NCBI RefSeq assembly: GCF_003597675.1
Contig: NZ_CP030827.1
Coordinates: 1,364,001-1,428,000, forward strand
Length of the DNA: 64,000 nt
Origin: Neorhizobium sp. NCHU2750
Lineage (GTDB): Bacteria > Pseudomonadota > Alphaproteobacteria > Rhizobiales > Rhizobiaceae
Direction of reading: 5' to 3'
Part shown: one piece after another, positions 1 to 8,762 of the stretch
Numbering within the stretch: the stretch's first letter is position 1
Layout of the letters: each line of letters starts with the position of its first letter
Notes under the pieces: generated by a model
The model's database searches: none
Seen by the model: only the letters and a program-made list of their open reading frames with translations
Told to the model about the DNA's origin: nothing
Made by a program: the position numbers and the translations under genes

Positions 1-70
1 TGAATTGTTGAAACCGGGCAGACTATCGTGGTTTCGGCATGCGACCGCAAGTGGCGCTTTGTGGGTGAAA

Positions 71-859
71 TCAATTCCTGCGTTTAAGCAGGGCAAGCCC
101 GGCCAGCGGTAGCGGCAGCGTCACCGCGAGCATGAGCCAGAGCAGTGCATAGACCTGATCTATGCCGTCGTTCTGCAGGTTGACGTAGAGTTTTACCGGA
201 ATGCCCTGAGGGAAATAGGCGAAGATGGTGACGATGCCGAATTCGCCGATCACCCGTACCCATGCGACGATCAGCCCGGCGGCAAGTCCGCGTGCGGCAA
301 GCGGCAGCGTCACCAGCCGGAATATCTGGAAACCGCGCGCACCCAGAACCATGGCAGCTTCCTCGGCATCCACCGGAACGCCTTCGAAGGCTGCCGATGC
401 CGCCATGATGAAATAGGCGATGCCGCCATAGACCTGCGACAGGATGAAGGCCCCGGCATTGTTGTTGAGTTCCAGCCCGATCCGGCCGAGCAGCGAGCCG
501 ACCGTCGCATAGGGGCCGTAGACCGACAGAAGCACGATGCCCATACCGAGTGGCGGCGTCAGGAGCACGGCAAGCACGGCAAGTTCGACCAGCGGCTTCA
601 GCCGCGAGCGCGTGCGTGCGAGCCAGAGCGCAACCGGCGTTCCGAGTAGAAAGATGAGGATGATCGAGATCAGCCCGAGCGACATCGACACTTCGACAGC
701 GTCGCCGTCGCCATAGGCGAAATGGAAATCGCTCCAGCCAGTCTGCCACAAAAGCACCGCGAAGGGCAGCACGCAGAGCAGGCAGGCCGGAAGTATGAAG
801 AAGGGAAGGGCGGGCATCGATGGTACGCGCCGGGCGCGTGATGCGCCCGGCCGGACCAT
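71..859 (-). CDS. ABC transporter permease, tungstate/molybdate type
   Basis: Inner-membrane permease of an oxyanion importer. The protein has about six hydrophobic segments (first near residues 20-40). The permease loop follows 'EEAAMVLGARGFQIFRLV', which matches the EAA motif by which ABC permeases contact their ATPase. It lies 28 bp downstream of a WtpA/ModA-like binding-protein gene on the same strand, so the two are probably one operon. I chose the ATG at 859 (262 aa) because an upstream in-frame start at 937 would overlap the binding-protein gene by 50 bp. The ATPase partner would be expected past the left edge of the window and is not visible. Substrate (tungstate rather than molybdate or sulfate) is inferred from the neighbour. 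Confidence 0.85.
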   Translation of the reverse strand: MVRPGASRARRVPSMPALPFFILPACLLCVLPFAVLLWQTGWSDFHFAYGDGDAVEVSMSLGLISIILIFLLGTPVALWLARTRSRLKPLVELAVLAVLLTPPLGMGIVLLSVYGPYATVGSLLGRIGLELNNNAGAFILSQVYGGIAYFIMAASAAFEGVPVDAEEAAMVLGARGFQIFRLVTLPLAARGLAAGLIVAWVRVIGEFGIVTIFAYFPQGIPVKLYVNLQNDGIDQVYALLWLMLAVTLPLPLAGLALLKRRN

Positions 860-887
860 GCCCGCCCGCAATTCCTGCTTTATCGGA

Positions 888-1814
888 TCAGTGATAGAGG
901 CCATCGCCCTTCGGTTGGTCATAGCCGTTGTCGGCAAACAGCTTCTGTCCCTCGGCGCTGTTCATGAAGTCGACGAACTTCTTGGCGGTCTCCGGGTTCG
1001 GAGCATTCTTCAGCACGGCAGCATAGAAGACCAGCGGCTCGGGCTTCAAGGTCTGTTGCTTGCCATCGGCGCCCTTCACGTCGAAGCTGACCGTATCGTA
1101 CCACTTGGCCGAATCCTGCGGATTGCTGAGATTGATCTCGTCCGGCAGTTCCACATAGGGCAGCTTGGCCGAGATGACGGCGCTCTTGTAGCCCGACGAG
1201 GCATCGATCTGCCCGGCTTCGAGCCGCGCCAGCATGTTGCCTTCCATGAATACCTGCTTGGTGTTGAGCACTTCGCCGAGCGCGGTCTCTTCAAGCTTCG
1301 GCTGCTTGTAGTATTTCTCGGCCAGAAGCATAGTGAAGATGATGTTCTGTCCCTGCGGGTCACCGATCGGGTCGGTGCGGCCGAATTTCAGCTCCGGTGT
1401 CTCAAGGATCTTCCACCAAGGTTCGGCGCCGGCCGTGTTGGCGGCGGCGGCCTTGAAGGCCTCGCCATATTTACCCTTCGGATTATAAGCGATCACCATG
1501 CTGGTGCTGGCGACCGGAACGGCCGTATCGATGAGACCGGCTTTCTTCAGCACATCCATCGGGCCGGGCGTGATCGAGACGAAGACGTCGGCCGGCACCT
1601 GTTTGGAGGCGATCAGCTTGGCCATTGCATAGGCACCACGGCCCTGGCCCTGATAGGTGACATCATTTGCCTTGGCGAAAGCCGGGCCGAGCGCCTTGTC
1701 CATGACGACGCCCATCGAGCCGGCATAGGTGACGTTGAGATTGGCGGCATCGGCCATGGAGGCACCCGATAGCAGCGCCGAGGCGAGGGCGAGCGTCTTG
1801 AACTGTCTGAACAC
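888..1814 (-). CDS. Periplasmic oxyanion-binding protein of ABC importer (WtpA/ModA-like)
   Basis: Substrate-binding protein of 308 aa that captures an oxyanion in the periplasm for the adjacent permease. Residues 1-23 form a classical signal peptide ending at 'SMADAA'. The mature part begins with 'LNVTYAGSMGVVMDKALGP', typical of the tungstate/molybdate-binding group (WtpA, ModA, PF13531-like), and continues with 'VPADVFVSITPGPMDVL' and a serine-rich segment 'VASTSMVIAYNPKG'. The start is GTG, with GAAGGA about nine bases upstream. A ModE-like palindrome lies just upstream. Sequence alone does not separate tungstate from molybdate. Confidence 0.85.
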   Translation of the reverse strand: MFRQFKTLALASALLSGASMADAANLNVTYAGSMGVVMDKALGPAFAKANDVTYQGQGRGAYAMAKLIASKQVPADVFVSITPGPMDVLKKAGLIDTAVPVASTSMVIAYNPKGKYGEAFKAAAANTAGAEPWWKILETPELKFGRTDPIGDPQGQNIIFTMLLAEKYYKQPKLEETALGEVLNTKQVFMEGNMLARLEAGQIDASSGYKSAVISAKLPYVELPDEINLSNPQDSAKWYDTVSFDVKGADGKQQTLKPEPLVFYAAVLKNAPNPETAKKFVDFMNSAEGQKLFADNGYDQPKGDGLYH

Positions 1815-1827
1815 GTTGAAAGTCCTT

Positions 1828-1851
1828 CGTTATATTCAATCGAATATCTCG
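1828..1851. promoter_or_regulatory. ModE-like palindromic operator
   Basis: The 24 bp read CG, TT, ATATTC, AATC, GAATAT, CT, CG. The two ATATTC/GAATAT arms are perfect (1832-1837 and 1842-1847) and the outer CG/CG pairs also match, so 8 of 10 pairs are symmetric. The half-site CGTTATAT agrees with the known ModE half-site. It lies 14 bp upstream of the GTG start of the oxyanion-binding protein. A role in molybdate or tungstate repression is inferred. Confidence 0.45.
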
Positions 1852-1960
1852 ATGGTTAGACCAATGCACCCGGCTTGCGAACATGCCAAGTCAAGTGCCG
1901 CCGTCACGTTTTCGTGAGATGATTTTGCGCTCTGCCTGCTCCCCGCCAAGGGGCACGCCG

Positions 1961-2578
1961 TTAGCCTTTCTGGCCGATCCTGCTCTCGGTACCGGCAAGC
2001 AGTCTCTGGATATTGGCCTTGTGCTTGATCCAGGAGATCACGGTCATGATGGCCATGACAAGAGCGATCTTCGGCTCGTGGATGAACCACAGGACGATCG
2101 GCACCACGACGGTCGCAAGCAGTGCCGAAAGCGACGAGTATTTGCTGATCTTGGCGGCCGAGAGCCACACGACGGCAAACACCAGCACCATCCATGGCGC
2201 CACGCCGAGCAGCATACCAATATAGGTGGCAACACCCTTGCCGCCCTTGAAGCCCAGCCAGACCGGATAGAGATGGCCGAGAAAGGCTGCAAAGCCGGCA
2301 AGCAGGCCTGCTTCCGGCCCGAATGCATACAAGCCGATCAGTGCCGCAGCGGTTGCCTTGAGAGCATCGAGCAGAAGTGTCGCCGCTGCTATCTTCTTGT
2401 TGCCGGTGCGTAGCACATTCGTCGCGCCGATATTGCCCGAACCGATCGAGCGGATATCGCCGAGCCCGGCCATGCGGGTGAGGAGGAGACCGAACGGGAT
2501 CGAGCCGAGCAGATAGCCCAGGATCAGCGCGCCGGCCGCGATCGGCAGGGTGATCTGCCAGGTAAGGAGTTCGGTCAT
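1961..2578 (-). CDS. plsY: Glycerol-3-phosphate acyltransferase PlsY
   Basis: Membrane acyltransferase of 205 aa that moves the acyl group of acyl-phosphate to glycerol-3-phosphate, giving lysophosphatidic acid, the first step of phospholipid synthesis. The three PlsY signatures are present: 'GSIPFGLLL', '[15 protein letters not shown]' and 'FKGGKGVAT'. About five membrane segments are visible. The ATG at 2578 gives the usual family N terminus 'MTELLTWQ'; in-frame ATGs at 2590 and 2608 are possible, and no start has a strong ribosome site. It follows the pyrB and dihydroorotase-like genes on the same strand, but a palindromic element of about 180 bp separates them. Confidence 0.93.
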   Translation of the reverse strand: MTELLTWQITLPIAAGALILGYLLGSIPFGLLLTRMAGLGDIRSIGSGNIGATNVLRTGNKKIAAATLLLDALKATAAALIGLYAFGPEAGLLAGFAAFLGHLYPVWLGFKGGKGVATYIGMLLGVAPWMVLVFAVVWLSAAKISKYSSLSALLATVVVPIVLWFIHEPKIALVMAIMTVISWIKHKANIQRLLAGTESRIGQKG

Positions 2579-2611
2579 TTGGTCGCCCATTCTTGCGAGT
2601 TGCCCCAATAA

Positions 2612-2793
2612 GCCCCTCTCTTGCGATTTCTAACACTTAGCCTCCGGCTAAGATGTTGAAATCGCATTCTCTCCCGCAAGGGGAGAGATGGGAGGAGGCG
2701 TCGCCGCGACACTACCTCTCCCCTTGCGGGAGAGGAAGAAAAATCAGCGCCTTAGCCCAGCGGGCTAAGTGCTAGATTTTTCAGGAGAGGGGC
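2612..2793. repeat. Palindromic intergenic element with 31-bp terminal inverted repeats (RIME- or MITE-like)
   Basis: The ends at 2612-2642 and 2763-2793 are inverted copies matching at 25 of 31 positions. Each end also carries its own hairpin: CTTAGCC/GGCTAAG near 2635-2651, and CTTAGCCC/GGGCTAAG near 2751-2768. Between them lie two hairpins that are inverted copies of each other (CTCTCCCGCAAGGGGAGAG near 2669-2687 and its reverse complement near 2716-2734). No reading frame is evident. The architecture resembles the Rhizobium-specific intergenic mosaic elements (RIME) or a small non-autonomous transposable element. It sits between plsY and the dihydroorotase-like gene and would fold in their mRNA. 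Confidence 0.7.
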
Positions 2794-2805
2794 ATGCGGT
2801 TCACG

Positions 2806-4110
2806 TCACCCGAGATTATGCACGCATTTGCCGGCCACGTAAGTGGCTACGGCCCGGCCGAAGAAGCGTGCCTCGTCGAAAGGCGTATTCTTCGAGCGCG
2901 ACACGATCTGATCCTTCGACACCAGCCACGGATGATCGAGGTCGATCAGGGTAATGTCGGCCTTGGCGCCGGGTTTCAGCGTGCCGGCGTCGAGACCGAA
3001 GATCTGCGCTGGCCTGGTCGACATAGCATCGATCAGCCGCATCAGCGGCACGCGGCCGTCGTGATAAAGGCGAAGGGCGGCCGAAAGCATGGTTTCGAGC
3101 CCGATCGCGCCATCTGCGGCGTCGGCGAAGGGGAGCCGCTTGGTATCGACGTCCTGCGGATCATGCGAGGAGACGATGATGTCGATCGAACCGTCGGCAA
3201 GCGCATCGACCATGGCACTGCGGTCGTCTTCTGAGCGCAGTGGCGGCGACAGCTTGAAGAAGGTGCGGTATTCGCCGATGTCGTTTTCGTTGAGCGACAG
3301 ATGGTTGATCGAGATCGCGCAGGTGGCGTTGGCGCCGCGCGCGCGGGCAACCTTCATGGCTTCCACCGATTCCGGCACCGAAATCTTGGCCGCATGGTAT
3401 TTCGCCTTGGTCAGTGCCGCGATCCTCAGGTCCCGCTCCAGCGGAATGAGTTCGGCTTCCTTCGGTACGCCAGAGAGGCCGAGCCACGAGGCGAACAGGC
3501 CCTCGTTCATCACCCCGTTGCCGAGATATTTCTCTTTCAGTTCGAGCGAGATGACCGCGTCGAATTCCCGCGCATAGGTCATCGCCCGGCGCAGCAGCAG
3601 CGTATCGGAAAGGCCGTGACGGCCATTGGTGAAGGCCACCGCGCCGGCCTCCTGCAGCAGGCCGAATTCGGTCATTTCCTTGCCATCGAGGCCCTTGGTC
3701 AGGGCGGCGGCCGCATGAACGTTGACGACGGCCTTGTCTCGGGCGGTCTTGTGGACGAATTCGACGAGCGCGATGTCGTCGATGACAGGTGCCGTATCGG
3801 GCATCATGATGAAGGAGGTGACGCCGCCGGCGGCCGCAGCGCGGCTTGCCGATTCGATCGTCTCGGTGTGTTCCGCACCAGGTTCACCGACATAGACGCG
3901 GGCATCGACAAGGCCCGGTGTCGCAACCAGACCCTTGCAGTCGCGAACGACGGCACCGGCCGGCACGCCCTGGTTCTGCGCATCCTTGCCCGAAGCGAGG
4001 ATGCGACCGTCTTCGCCGATGACGATCGTGCCGACCTCATCGAGATTGCGCGACGGATCGATGATGCGGACATTTTTGAGAACGGCGCTGTTTGACGGGT
4101 TCGACGTCAT
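2806..4110 (-). CDS. pyrC: Dihydroorotase-like protein lacking the zinc ligands (probably non-catalytic partner of PyrB)
   Basis: Amidohydrolase-fold protein of 434 aa, normally annotated as dihydroorotase (carbamoyl-aspartate to dihydroorotate). The catalytic HxH plus substrate Arg that normally follow 'GLID' are replaced: at residues 66-77 the text is '[12 protein letters not shown]', giving Arg71, Tyr73 and Gly75. Other ligand sites also look lost: 'VISLELKEK' where an HCED-type motif is expected, 'YHAAKIS' where YHxxHxS is expected, and 'VSSHDPQD' in place of SDHAP. This resembles the inactive dihydroorotase that assembles with aspartate transcarbamoylase in Pseudomonas. The start at 4110 overlaps the pyrB stop as ATGA, so the two are translationally coupled. 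A second, active pyrC would be needed elsewhere in the genome. Confidence 0.88.
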   Translation of the reverse strand: MTSNPSNSAVLKNVRIIDPSRNLDEVGTIVIGEDGRILASGKDAQNQGVPAGAVVRDCKGLVATPGLVDARVYVGEPGAEHTETIESASRAAAAGGVTSFIMMPDTAPVIDDIALVEFVHKTARDKAVVNVHAAAALTKGLDGKEMTEFGLLQEAGAVAFTNGRHGLSDTLLLRRAMTYAREFDAVISLELKEKYLGNGVMNEGLFASWLGLSGVPKEAELIPLERDLRIAALTKAKYHAAKISVPESVEAMKVARARGANATCAISINHLSLNENDIGEYRTFFKLSPPLRSEDDRSAMVDALADGSIDIIVSSHDPQDVDTKRLPFADAADGAIGLETMLSAALRLYHDGRVPLMRLIDAMSTRPAQIFGLDAGTLKPGAKADITLIDLDHPWLVSKDQIVSRSKNTPFDEARFFGRAVATYVAGKCVHNLG

Positions 4111-5045
4111 GCCCACTCTCCCTGGTTAGAGGTGAGAAGTGTCTCCATCACCGCCATGCGCACTGCGACACCCATTTCGACCTGGCTCTCGATGACGCTC
4201 TGCGGACCGTCTGCGACTTCCGAGGCGATCTCGACACCGCGGTTCATCGGGCCCGGATGCATGACGAGCGCATCGTCCTTGGCGGCCTTCAGCTTTTCCG
4301 CGTCGAGGCCGTAGAAGTGGAAATATTCGCGCACCGAAGGCACGAAGGCGCCGGCCATGCGTTCGCGCTGCAGGCGCAGCATCATCACCACGTCGGCATC
4401 CTTGAGGCCCTCTTCCATCGACTGGAAGACTTCGACACCCATGTCGCGGATGCCGGATGGAAGCAGCGTCGAGGGCGCGACGACCCGCACCCGCGCACCC
4501 ATGGCGTTGAGCAGCAGGATGTTGGAGCGCGCCACGCGCGAATGCAGCACGTCGCCGCAGATCGCCACGATGATGCGCGAAAGCTTGCCCTTGGCGCGGC
4601 GGATCGTCAGCGCGTCGAGCAGAGCCTGTGTCGGATGTTCATGCTGGCCATCGCCGGCATTGACCACCGAGCAGGCCACCTTCTGGGCGAGCAGCGCGGC
4701 CGCACCGGCAGAGGAGTGACGCAGCACCAGCACGTCGGGGCGCATGGCGTTCAGCGTCATCGCCGTGTCGATCAGCGTTTCGCCCTTCTTCACCGAGGAA
4801 TTGCCGACCGACATGTTCATCACGTCGGCGCCAAGCCGTTTTCCGGCGAGTTCGAACGAGGACTGGGTCCTGGTCGAGGCTTCGAAGAAGAGGTTGATTT
4901 GCGTCAGGCCGCGTAGGGTGGACGTCTTTTTCTCCCGTTGCCGGGAAATCTTCACGGCCTCGTCGGCCTTGTCGAGAAGATAGGTGATGTCCTGTTCGGT
5001 AAGACCCTTGATGCCGAGGAGGTGGCGGTGGGGGAAGAAGACCAT
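4107..5045 (-). CDS. pyrB: Aspartate carbamoyltransferase catalytic subunit
   Basis: Cytosolic enzyme of 312 aa condensing carbamoyl phosphate and aspartate to carbamoyl-aspartate, the committed step of pyrimidine synthesis. Visible motifs are the carbamoyl-phosphate loop '[13 protein letters not shown]', the '[10 protein letters not shown]' segment and '[12 protein letters not shown]' near the C terminus. I placed the start at 5045 ('[12 protein letters not shown]'), as in the family; the frame is open 19 codons further up. It is coupled by a 4-bp ATGA overlap to the dihydroorotase-like gene. No regulatory PyrI subunit is nearby, which fits ATCases that use a dihydroorotase-like partner. Confidence 0.95.
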   Translation of the reverse strand: MVFFPHRHLLGIKGLTEQDITYLLDKADEAVKISRQREKKTSTLRGLTQINLFFEASTRTQSSFELAGKRLGADVMNMSVGNSSVKKGETLIDTAMTLNAMRPDVLVLRHSSAGAAALLAQKVACSVVNAGDGQHEHPTQALLDALTIRRAKGKLSRIIVAICGDVLHSRVARSNILLLNAMGARVRVVAPSTLLPSGIRDMGVEVFQSMEEGLKDADVVMMLRLQRERMAGAFVPSVREYFHFYGLDAEKLKAAKDDALVMHPGPMNRGVEIASEVADGPQSVIESQVEMGVAVRMAVMETLLTSNQGEWA

Positions 5046-5168
5046 GGATCGTGTCTCCGCTTGCGTTCGGCGGTCTATAGGCCGTGCGGGCGGAGGCTGC
5101 AAGCCGATGTTCGGGTTGTCTACGTCTTGTTCGTCATCATATCACCGTCACCGCGGCTTGGAACCGCC

Positions 5169-5561
5169 TTACCGTAGGGCCGGCTGTATATCCGTCTTCG
5201 AGAAATCATTGCCCTTGTAGAGAAGCCGCTCGCCGGTGAGCATCGCCAGCGCGTAGGAAAAGCAGTCGCCATAGTTCAATGCCGCTGGATGGCGCCCCTT
5301 GCCATAGCGGCGCCAAGCCCTGCGAGCCTGATCTGCAAGGCTTGCGTCAACCGCGATGATCTCGGCACCGATCTTGTGCAGCCATAGGTCCAGTTCACTG
5401 CCACCGGCCGCGCCGAGGCGTGTTTCGATAACGATAGCAACCTCCAGCCAGGTCGCGGCGGAGATCAGGCGGACAGGATCATCTGCAATGCACTGCTCAA
5501 AGGTCGGTGCTTCCGGTTCGTTGAGGGCGATTGCAACGATGGCGGATGTATCGATCACCAT
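5169..5561 (-). CDS. vapC: PIN-domain toxin VapC
   Basis: Small RNase of 130 aa from the PIN-domain VapC family, toxin of a type II toxin-antitoxin pair. The acidic residues expected to bind Mg or Mn are visible: Asp4 in 'MVIDTSAIVA', Glu in 'ATWLEVAIV', and Asp in 'NYGDCFSYALA' near residue 98. The length is normal. The start codon shares one base with the stop of the upstream antitoxin gene (TGATG), so the pair is coupled. The target RNA cannot be told from sequence. Confidence 0.88.
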   Translation of the reverse strand: MVIDTSAIVAIALNEPEAPTFEQCIADDPVRLISAATWLEVAIVIETRLGAAGGSELDLWLHKIGAEIIAVDASLADQARRAWRRYGKGRHPAALNYGDCFSYALAMLTGERLLYKGNDFSKTDIQPALR

Positions 5562-5830
5562 CAGTTCGGCAATCCATCATCGTCATAGCCGATGATCTCG
5601 TCATCGCCGCGAGTGTCGAGAACGGGCATCCGGCTCCACCGCCCGCGGCTGGCTGCCATGTCTTCCAGCAACGCGGCCTTGCCGGCATCGGATCCCATGC
5701 GGCGCAAACGCTCCTCAAGCGCCCGACGCGTGGCGACAGTGATTGTTTCACCGGTGCGTTCAGCAAGGGCACGCGCCAATCGTTCCGTCTCGCCGTCCTT
5801 GATGCTGAGTGCCATGCGGTTGGGATCCAT
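5561..5830 (-). CDS. vapB: VapB-type antitoxin (Rv0623-like)
   Basis: Antitoxin of about 89 aa. The segment 'MALSIKDGETERLARALAE' followed by 'TGETITVATRRALEERL' is the Rv0623-like/PSK helix family that pairs with PIN toxins. The acidic tail 'DDEIIGYDDDGLPN' probably wraps the toxin. The start is uncertain: ATG at 5830 is used here, ATG at 5815 would remove five residues. The gene precedes vapC with a one-base overlap and normally represses its own operon. Confidence 0.8.
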   Translation of the reverse strand: MDPNRMALSIKDGETERLARALAERTGETITVATRRALEERLRRMGSDAGKAALLEDMAASRGRWSRMPVLDTRGDDEIIGYDDDGLPN

Positions 5831-5995
5831 TCTGCCTGATTGGCTATATTCTACCAAGTTGTGGGCGTGCCTGGAAGATGTTGCAAGGATCGCCGAGGCG
5901 GATCGATCCTGGCCCCGCGACCTTTTGTTGAGAACGACTGAATTCCTCAAGTGGCGCCGTTCCCACTCCCGTTAACTTCCGCTAGAAGCGGACAT

Positions 5996-7648
5996 ATGAA
6001 CGAGTTGACCCGCGCCGAAGAAAAATTTGCCGAACTGAACCAGCCTGCGCCCTGGTCCGGCATCAATGCCTATCGCTCCGATCCGCTTCTGGTCGATCTG
6101 ACGGGTGGCCTCAATCGCACGATCCGCGAGGAATATGACCAACTCGGCCGCTATGTGACGTCGCCGGAAGCGCAGGAACTGGCGCGCATGGCCAATGAAA
6201 GCCCGCCGAAGCTGAAGACCCATGGTCCGCGCGGCGAGCGTCTCGACGTCACCGAGTTCCACCCGGCCTGGCACGCGCTGATGCGCCGCTCGATGCAGAC
6301 CGGGCTGCATTCCTCGATCTGGGACAACATCCCGGAAGCCAAGGGCAGCGAACACAAGGTCCGCGCCACGCGATTCTATCTGACGGCGCAATTGGAAACC
6401 GGGCATCTGTGCCCGCTGACCATGACCAGCGCCTCGGTTGCCGCGCTGATGGCCTCGCCCAGGGTGCAGAAGGAATGGGCGCCGAAGATCCTGTCGCGCA
6501 AGTACGATTCGACCAATCGCCCGGCCATGCAGAAGTCGGCGGTCACGCTCGGCATGGGCATGACCGAAAAGCAGGGCGGCACCGATGTGCGTGCCAACCG
6601 CTCGACGGCCGAACGCGTCGGCGAGGGCATCTATCGCCTGTCCGGCCACAAATGGTTCATGTCGGCGCCGATGAGCGACGGCTTCGTCATGCTGGCCAAG
6701 ACCGGCAACGATATCAGCTGCTTCCTCGTGCCGCGCCTGCTTGAGGATGGCTCCGCCAACGGCCTGCAGTTCCAGCGGCTGAAGGACAAGCTCGGCAACC
6801 GCTCGAATGCCTCGGCCGAAGTCGAGTTTTCCGACGCTTTCGGCTACCTGCTGGGCGATCCGGGCGCCGGCATCCGCACCATTCTCGACATGGTCACCCT
6901 GACCAGGCTCGATTGCGCCATCGCCTCCGCCGGCATGATGCGCGCCTCGCTCGCCGAAGCGGTCCATCACACGCGTGGCCGCAGCGTCTTCGGCAAGAAG
7001 CTCGTCGATCAGCCGCTGATGACCCGTGTGCTCGCCGACATGGCGCTCGATGTGGCAGCCGCCACCGCGCTCGGTTTCCGTCTGGCCGAAGCCTTCGACC
7101 GCGCCGCCGGCAATCCGGCCGATGCCGCCTTTGCCCGCGTCATGACGCCGGTCGTCAAATACTGGAACTGCAAGATCGCCCCGTCGCTGATCTACGAGGC
7201 GATGGAATGCCTCGGCGGCAACGGCTATGTCGAGGAACGCCCGATCGCCCGTCACTACCGGGAAGCGCCGGTCAACGCGATATGGGAAGGCTCGGGCAAT
7301 GTCATGGCGCTCGATGTGCTGCGTGTCCTGCAGCGCGGCCGCGATCTCTTCGATCTGGTGCTTGCCGGCTTCGAGCGCGATCTCGGCGCTTCGGGCCGCA
7401 AGACGGTCGAGGTGCTGCGGGCTGCCATGGCGCTTTGCGAGCGGGACGAGGGGGCTGCCCGTCTTCTCGTCGAGCAACTGGCACTTGCCGCCGGTGCCGC
7501 GGAACTTGCCCGTCTCGGTGCCGGCAAGATCGCCGATGCCTATCTCGAAACGCGGCTCGCCGGCGGCTGGCGCTCGACCTACGGCATGCTCGATGCCCGC
7601 TTCGATGCGAGCTATATCGTCGACCTGCTTTATCCGCCGGCGACATAG
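5996..7648 (+). CDS. aidB: Acyl-CoA dehydrogenase family protein AidB
   Basis: Flavoprotein of 550 aa in the AidB branch of acyl-CoA dehydrogenases, linked to the response to alkylating agents. The AidB-type N terminus ('ELNQPAPWSGINAYRSDP') is followed by 'MGMTEKQGGTDVRAN' in the middle domain and the C-terminal FAD region 'YEAMECLGGNGYVEE'. The usual catalytic Glu of acyl-CoA dehydrogenases is not obvious, as is common in AidB. I chose the ATG at 5996 because residues upstream match no family member. Its 3' end overlaps the convergent AEC carrier by 19 bp. Confidence 0.92.
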   Translation: MNELTRAEEKFAELNQPAPWSGINAYRSDPLLVDLTGGLNRTIREEYDQLGRYVTSPEAQELARMANESPPKLKTHGPRGERLDVTEFHPAWHALMRRSMQTGLHSSIWDNIPEAKGSEHKVRATRFYLTAQLETGHLCPLTMTSASVAALMASPRVQKEWAPKILSRKYDSTNRPAMQKSAVTLGMGMTEKQGGTDVRANRSTAERVGEGIYRLSGHKWFMSAPMSDGFVMLAKTGNDISCFLVPRLLEDGSANGLQFQRLKDKLGNRSNASAEVEFSDAFGYLLGDPGAGIRTILDMVTLTRLDCAIASAGMMRASLAEAVHHTRGRSVFGKKLVDQPLMTRVLADMALDVAAATALGFRLAEAFDRAAGNPADAAFARVMTPVVKYWNCKIAPSLIYEAMECLGGNGYVEERPIARHYREAPVNAIWEGSGNVMALDVLRVLQRGRDLFDLVLAGFERDLGASGRKTVEVLRAAMALCERDEGAARLLVEQLALAAGAAELARLGAGKIADAYLETRLAGGWRSTYGMLDARFDASYIVDLLYPPAT

Positions 7649-8565
7649 GCTGCCAGATACATGGCGATCGGAATGGTGATGAAGGCAAACGCCGTCTGCA
7701 CCGTGGCGGCGGCGGCGTAAAACTCGGCGTCGCCCCCCATCTGCTTGGCAAGAACATAGCCGTTCATCGCCGTCGGTACGGCAGCACTCAGCGCCAGAAG
7801 CGCGAGATTGGTGCCGGTCAGCCCGACCGCCATGCCGACCCCGATGGCGAGCACCGGAAAGACGACGAGCTTCATCACCACGGCCGACAGAACGCCGATA
7901 CTGGGCTTCAGCGCGTCGGCGACCTTCAGGCCGGCGCCCACCGTGATCAGGCCCATGCTGAGCGAGGCCTGCGACAGAAGGTCGACTGTCGCCATCACCG
8001 GCCTGTAGACGGGAATGCCGATCAGGTTGATGCCGATGCCGAGGATCGTGGCAATGATCATCGGATTGCTGAGAATGCGAAGGGCGATTGCACCATAATC
8101 GCGCTTCTGCCCGGAAAACACGGCAAGCACGGCAATGCTGCCGGCATTGACCGGCACGATCACCGCCGCCATCACCATGCCGACGACGACGAGGCCATGC
8201 GCGTCATAGGTCTTTGCGGCAATGGCGAGCGCCATGAAACCGTTCCAGCGCGTCGAGGTCTGGTAGAGCGAGGTAAACGTCGATGGCGTCATGCTGCCGC
8301 GCTTCAGCACCGGCCAGGATGCCAGCACCACGAGCGACATGGTGACGAAGGCGACGATCGCGATCAGGCTGAGATGCACGCTGCTGGCATCGGAAAAATC
8401 CGCCTTGGCCATCGTCTCGAACAGAAGTGCGGGAAACAGCACGTAGTAGCTGCACTGTTCCATGCCCTCCCAGAAATGCGGGTTGATCACGGAAGTCCGC
8501 TTGAGGCCGATACCGAGAAGCACGAGAAGGAAAACGGGCAGGATGCTTTCGAAGATGGTCAGCAT
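7630..8565 (-). CDS. AEC family transporter (auxin efflux carrier type)
   Basis: Integral membrane carrier of 311 aa with about ten hydrophobic segments in the two halves typical of PF03547. Characteristic pieces are 'LLGIGLKRTSVINPHFWEG' near the N terminus and the half-repeat start 'LRILSNPMIIATILGI'. Bacterial members move organic acids or amino acids; the substrate is not predictable here. It is divergent from the TetR gene with 197 bp between, a layout often seen when a TetR protein controls a transporter. Confidence 0.88.
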   Translation of the reverse strand: MLTIFESILPVFLLVLLGIGLKRTSVINPHFWEGMEQCSYYVLFPALLFETMAKADFSDASSVHLSLIAIVAFVTMSLVVLASWPVLKRGSMTPSTFTSLYQTSTRWNGFMALAIAAKTYDAHGLVVVGMVMAAVIVPVNAGSIAVLAVFSGQKRDYGAIALRILSNPMIIATILGIGINLIGIPVYRPVMATVDLLSQASLSMGLITVGAGLKVADALKPSIGVLSAVVMKLVVFPVLAIGVGMAVGLTGTNLALLALSAAVPTAMNGYVLAKQMGGDAEFYAAAATVQTAFAFITIPIAMYLAAYVAGG

Positions 8566-8762
8566 GGTGCAATCGAAGTAAATCTGGATGGGGAGGGAAC
8601 CGTCTTTTGTCCAGTCGGCTCACAAGGGGCTGAAAGTGGTCAATGTGCATGGAAAGTACGGGAAAGCAATCTGCAATTCTGTGCATCATGTCGCAAGGCG
8701 CTTGCCGCTGATCTTCGGTCGGCTTATCCGACAACGACGGATTTTCTGGAGACCGGCGACGA

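Noticed and set aside
1-70. Possible start of the ABC transporter ATPase gene on the minus strand (TTG overlapping the permease stop)
   Set aside because: Only about 24 codons are visible and they show no resemblance to an ABC ATPase N terminus; no ATG is in frame.
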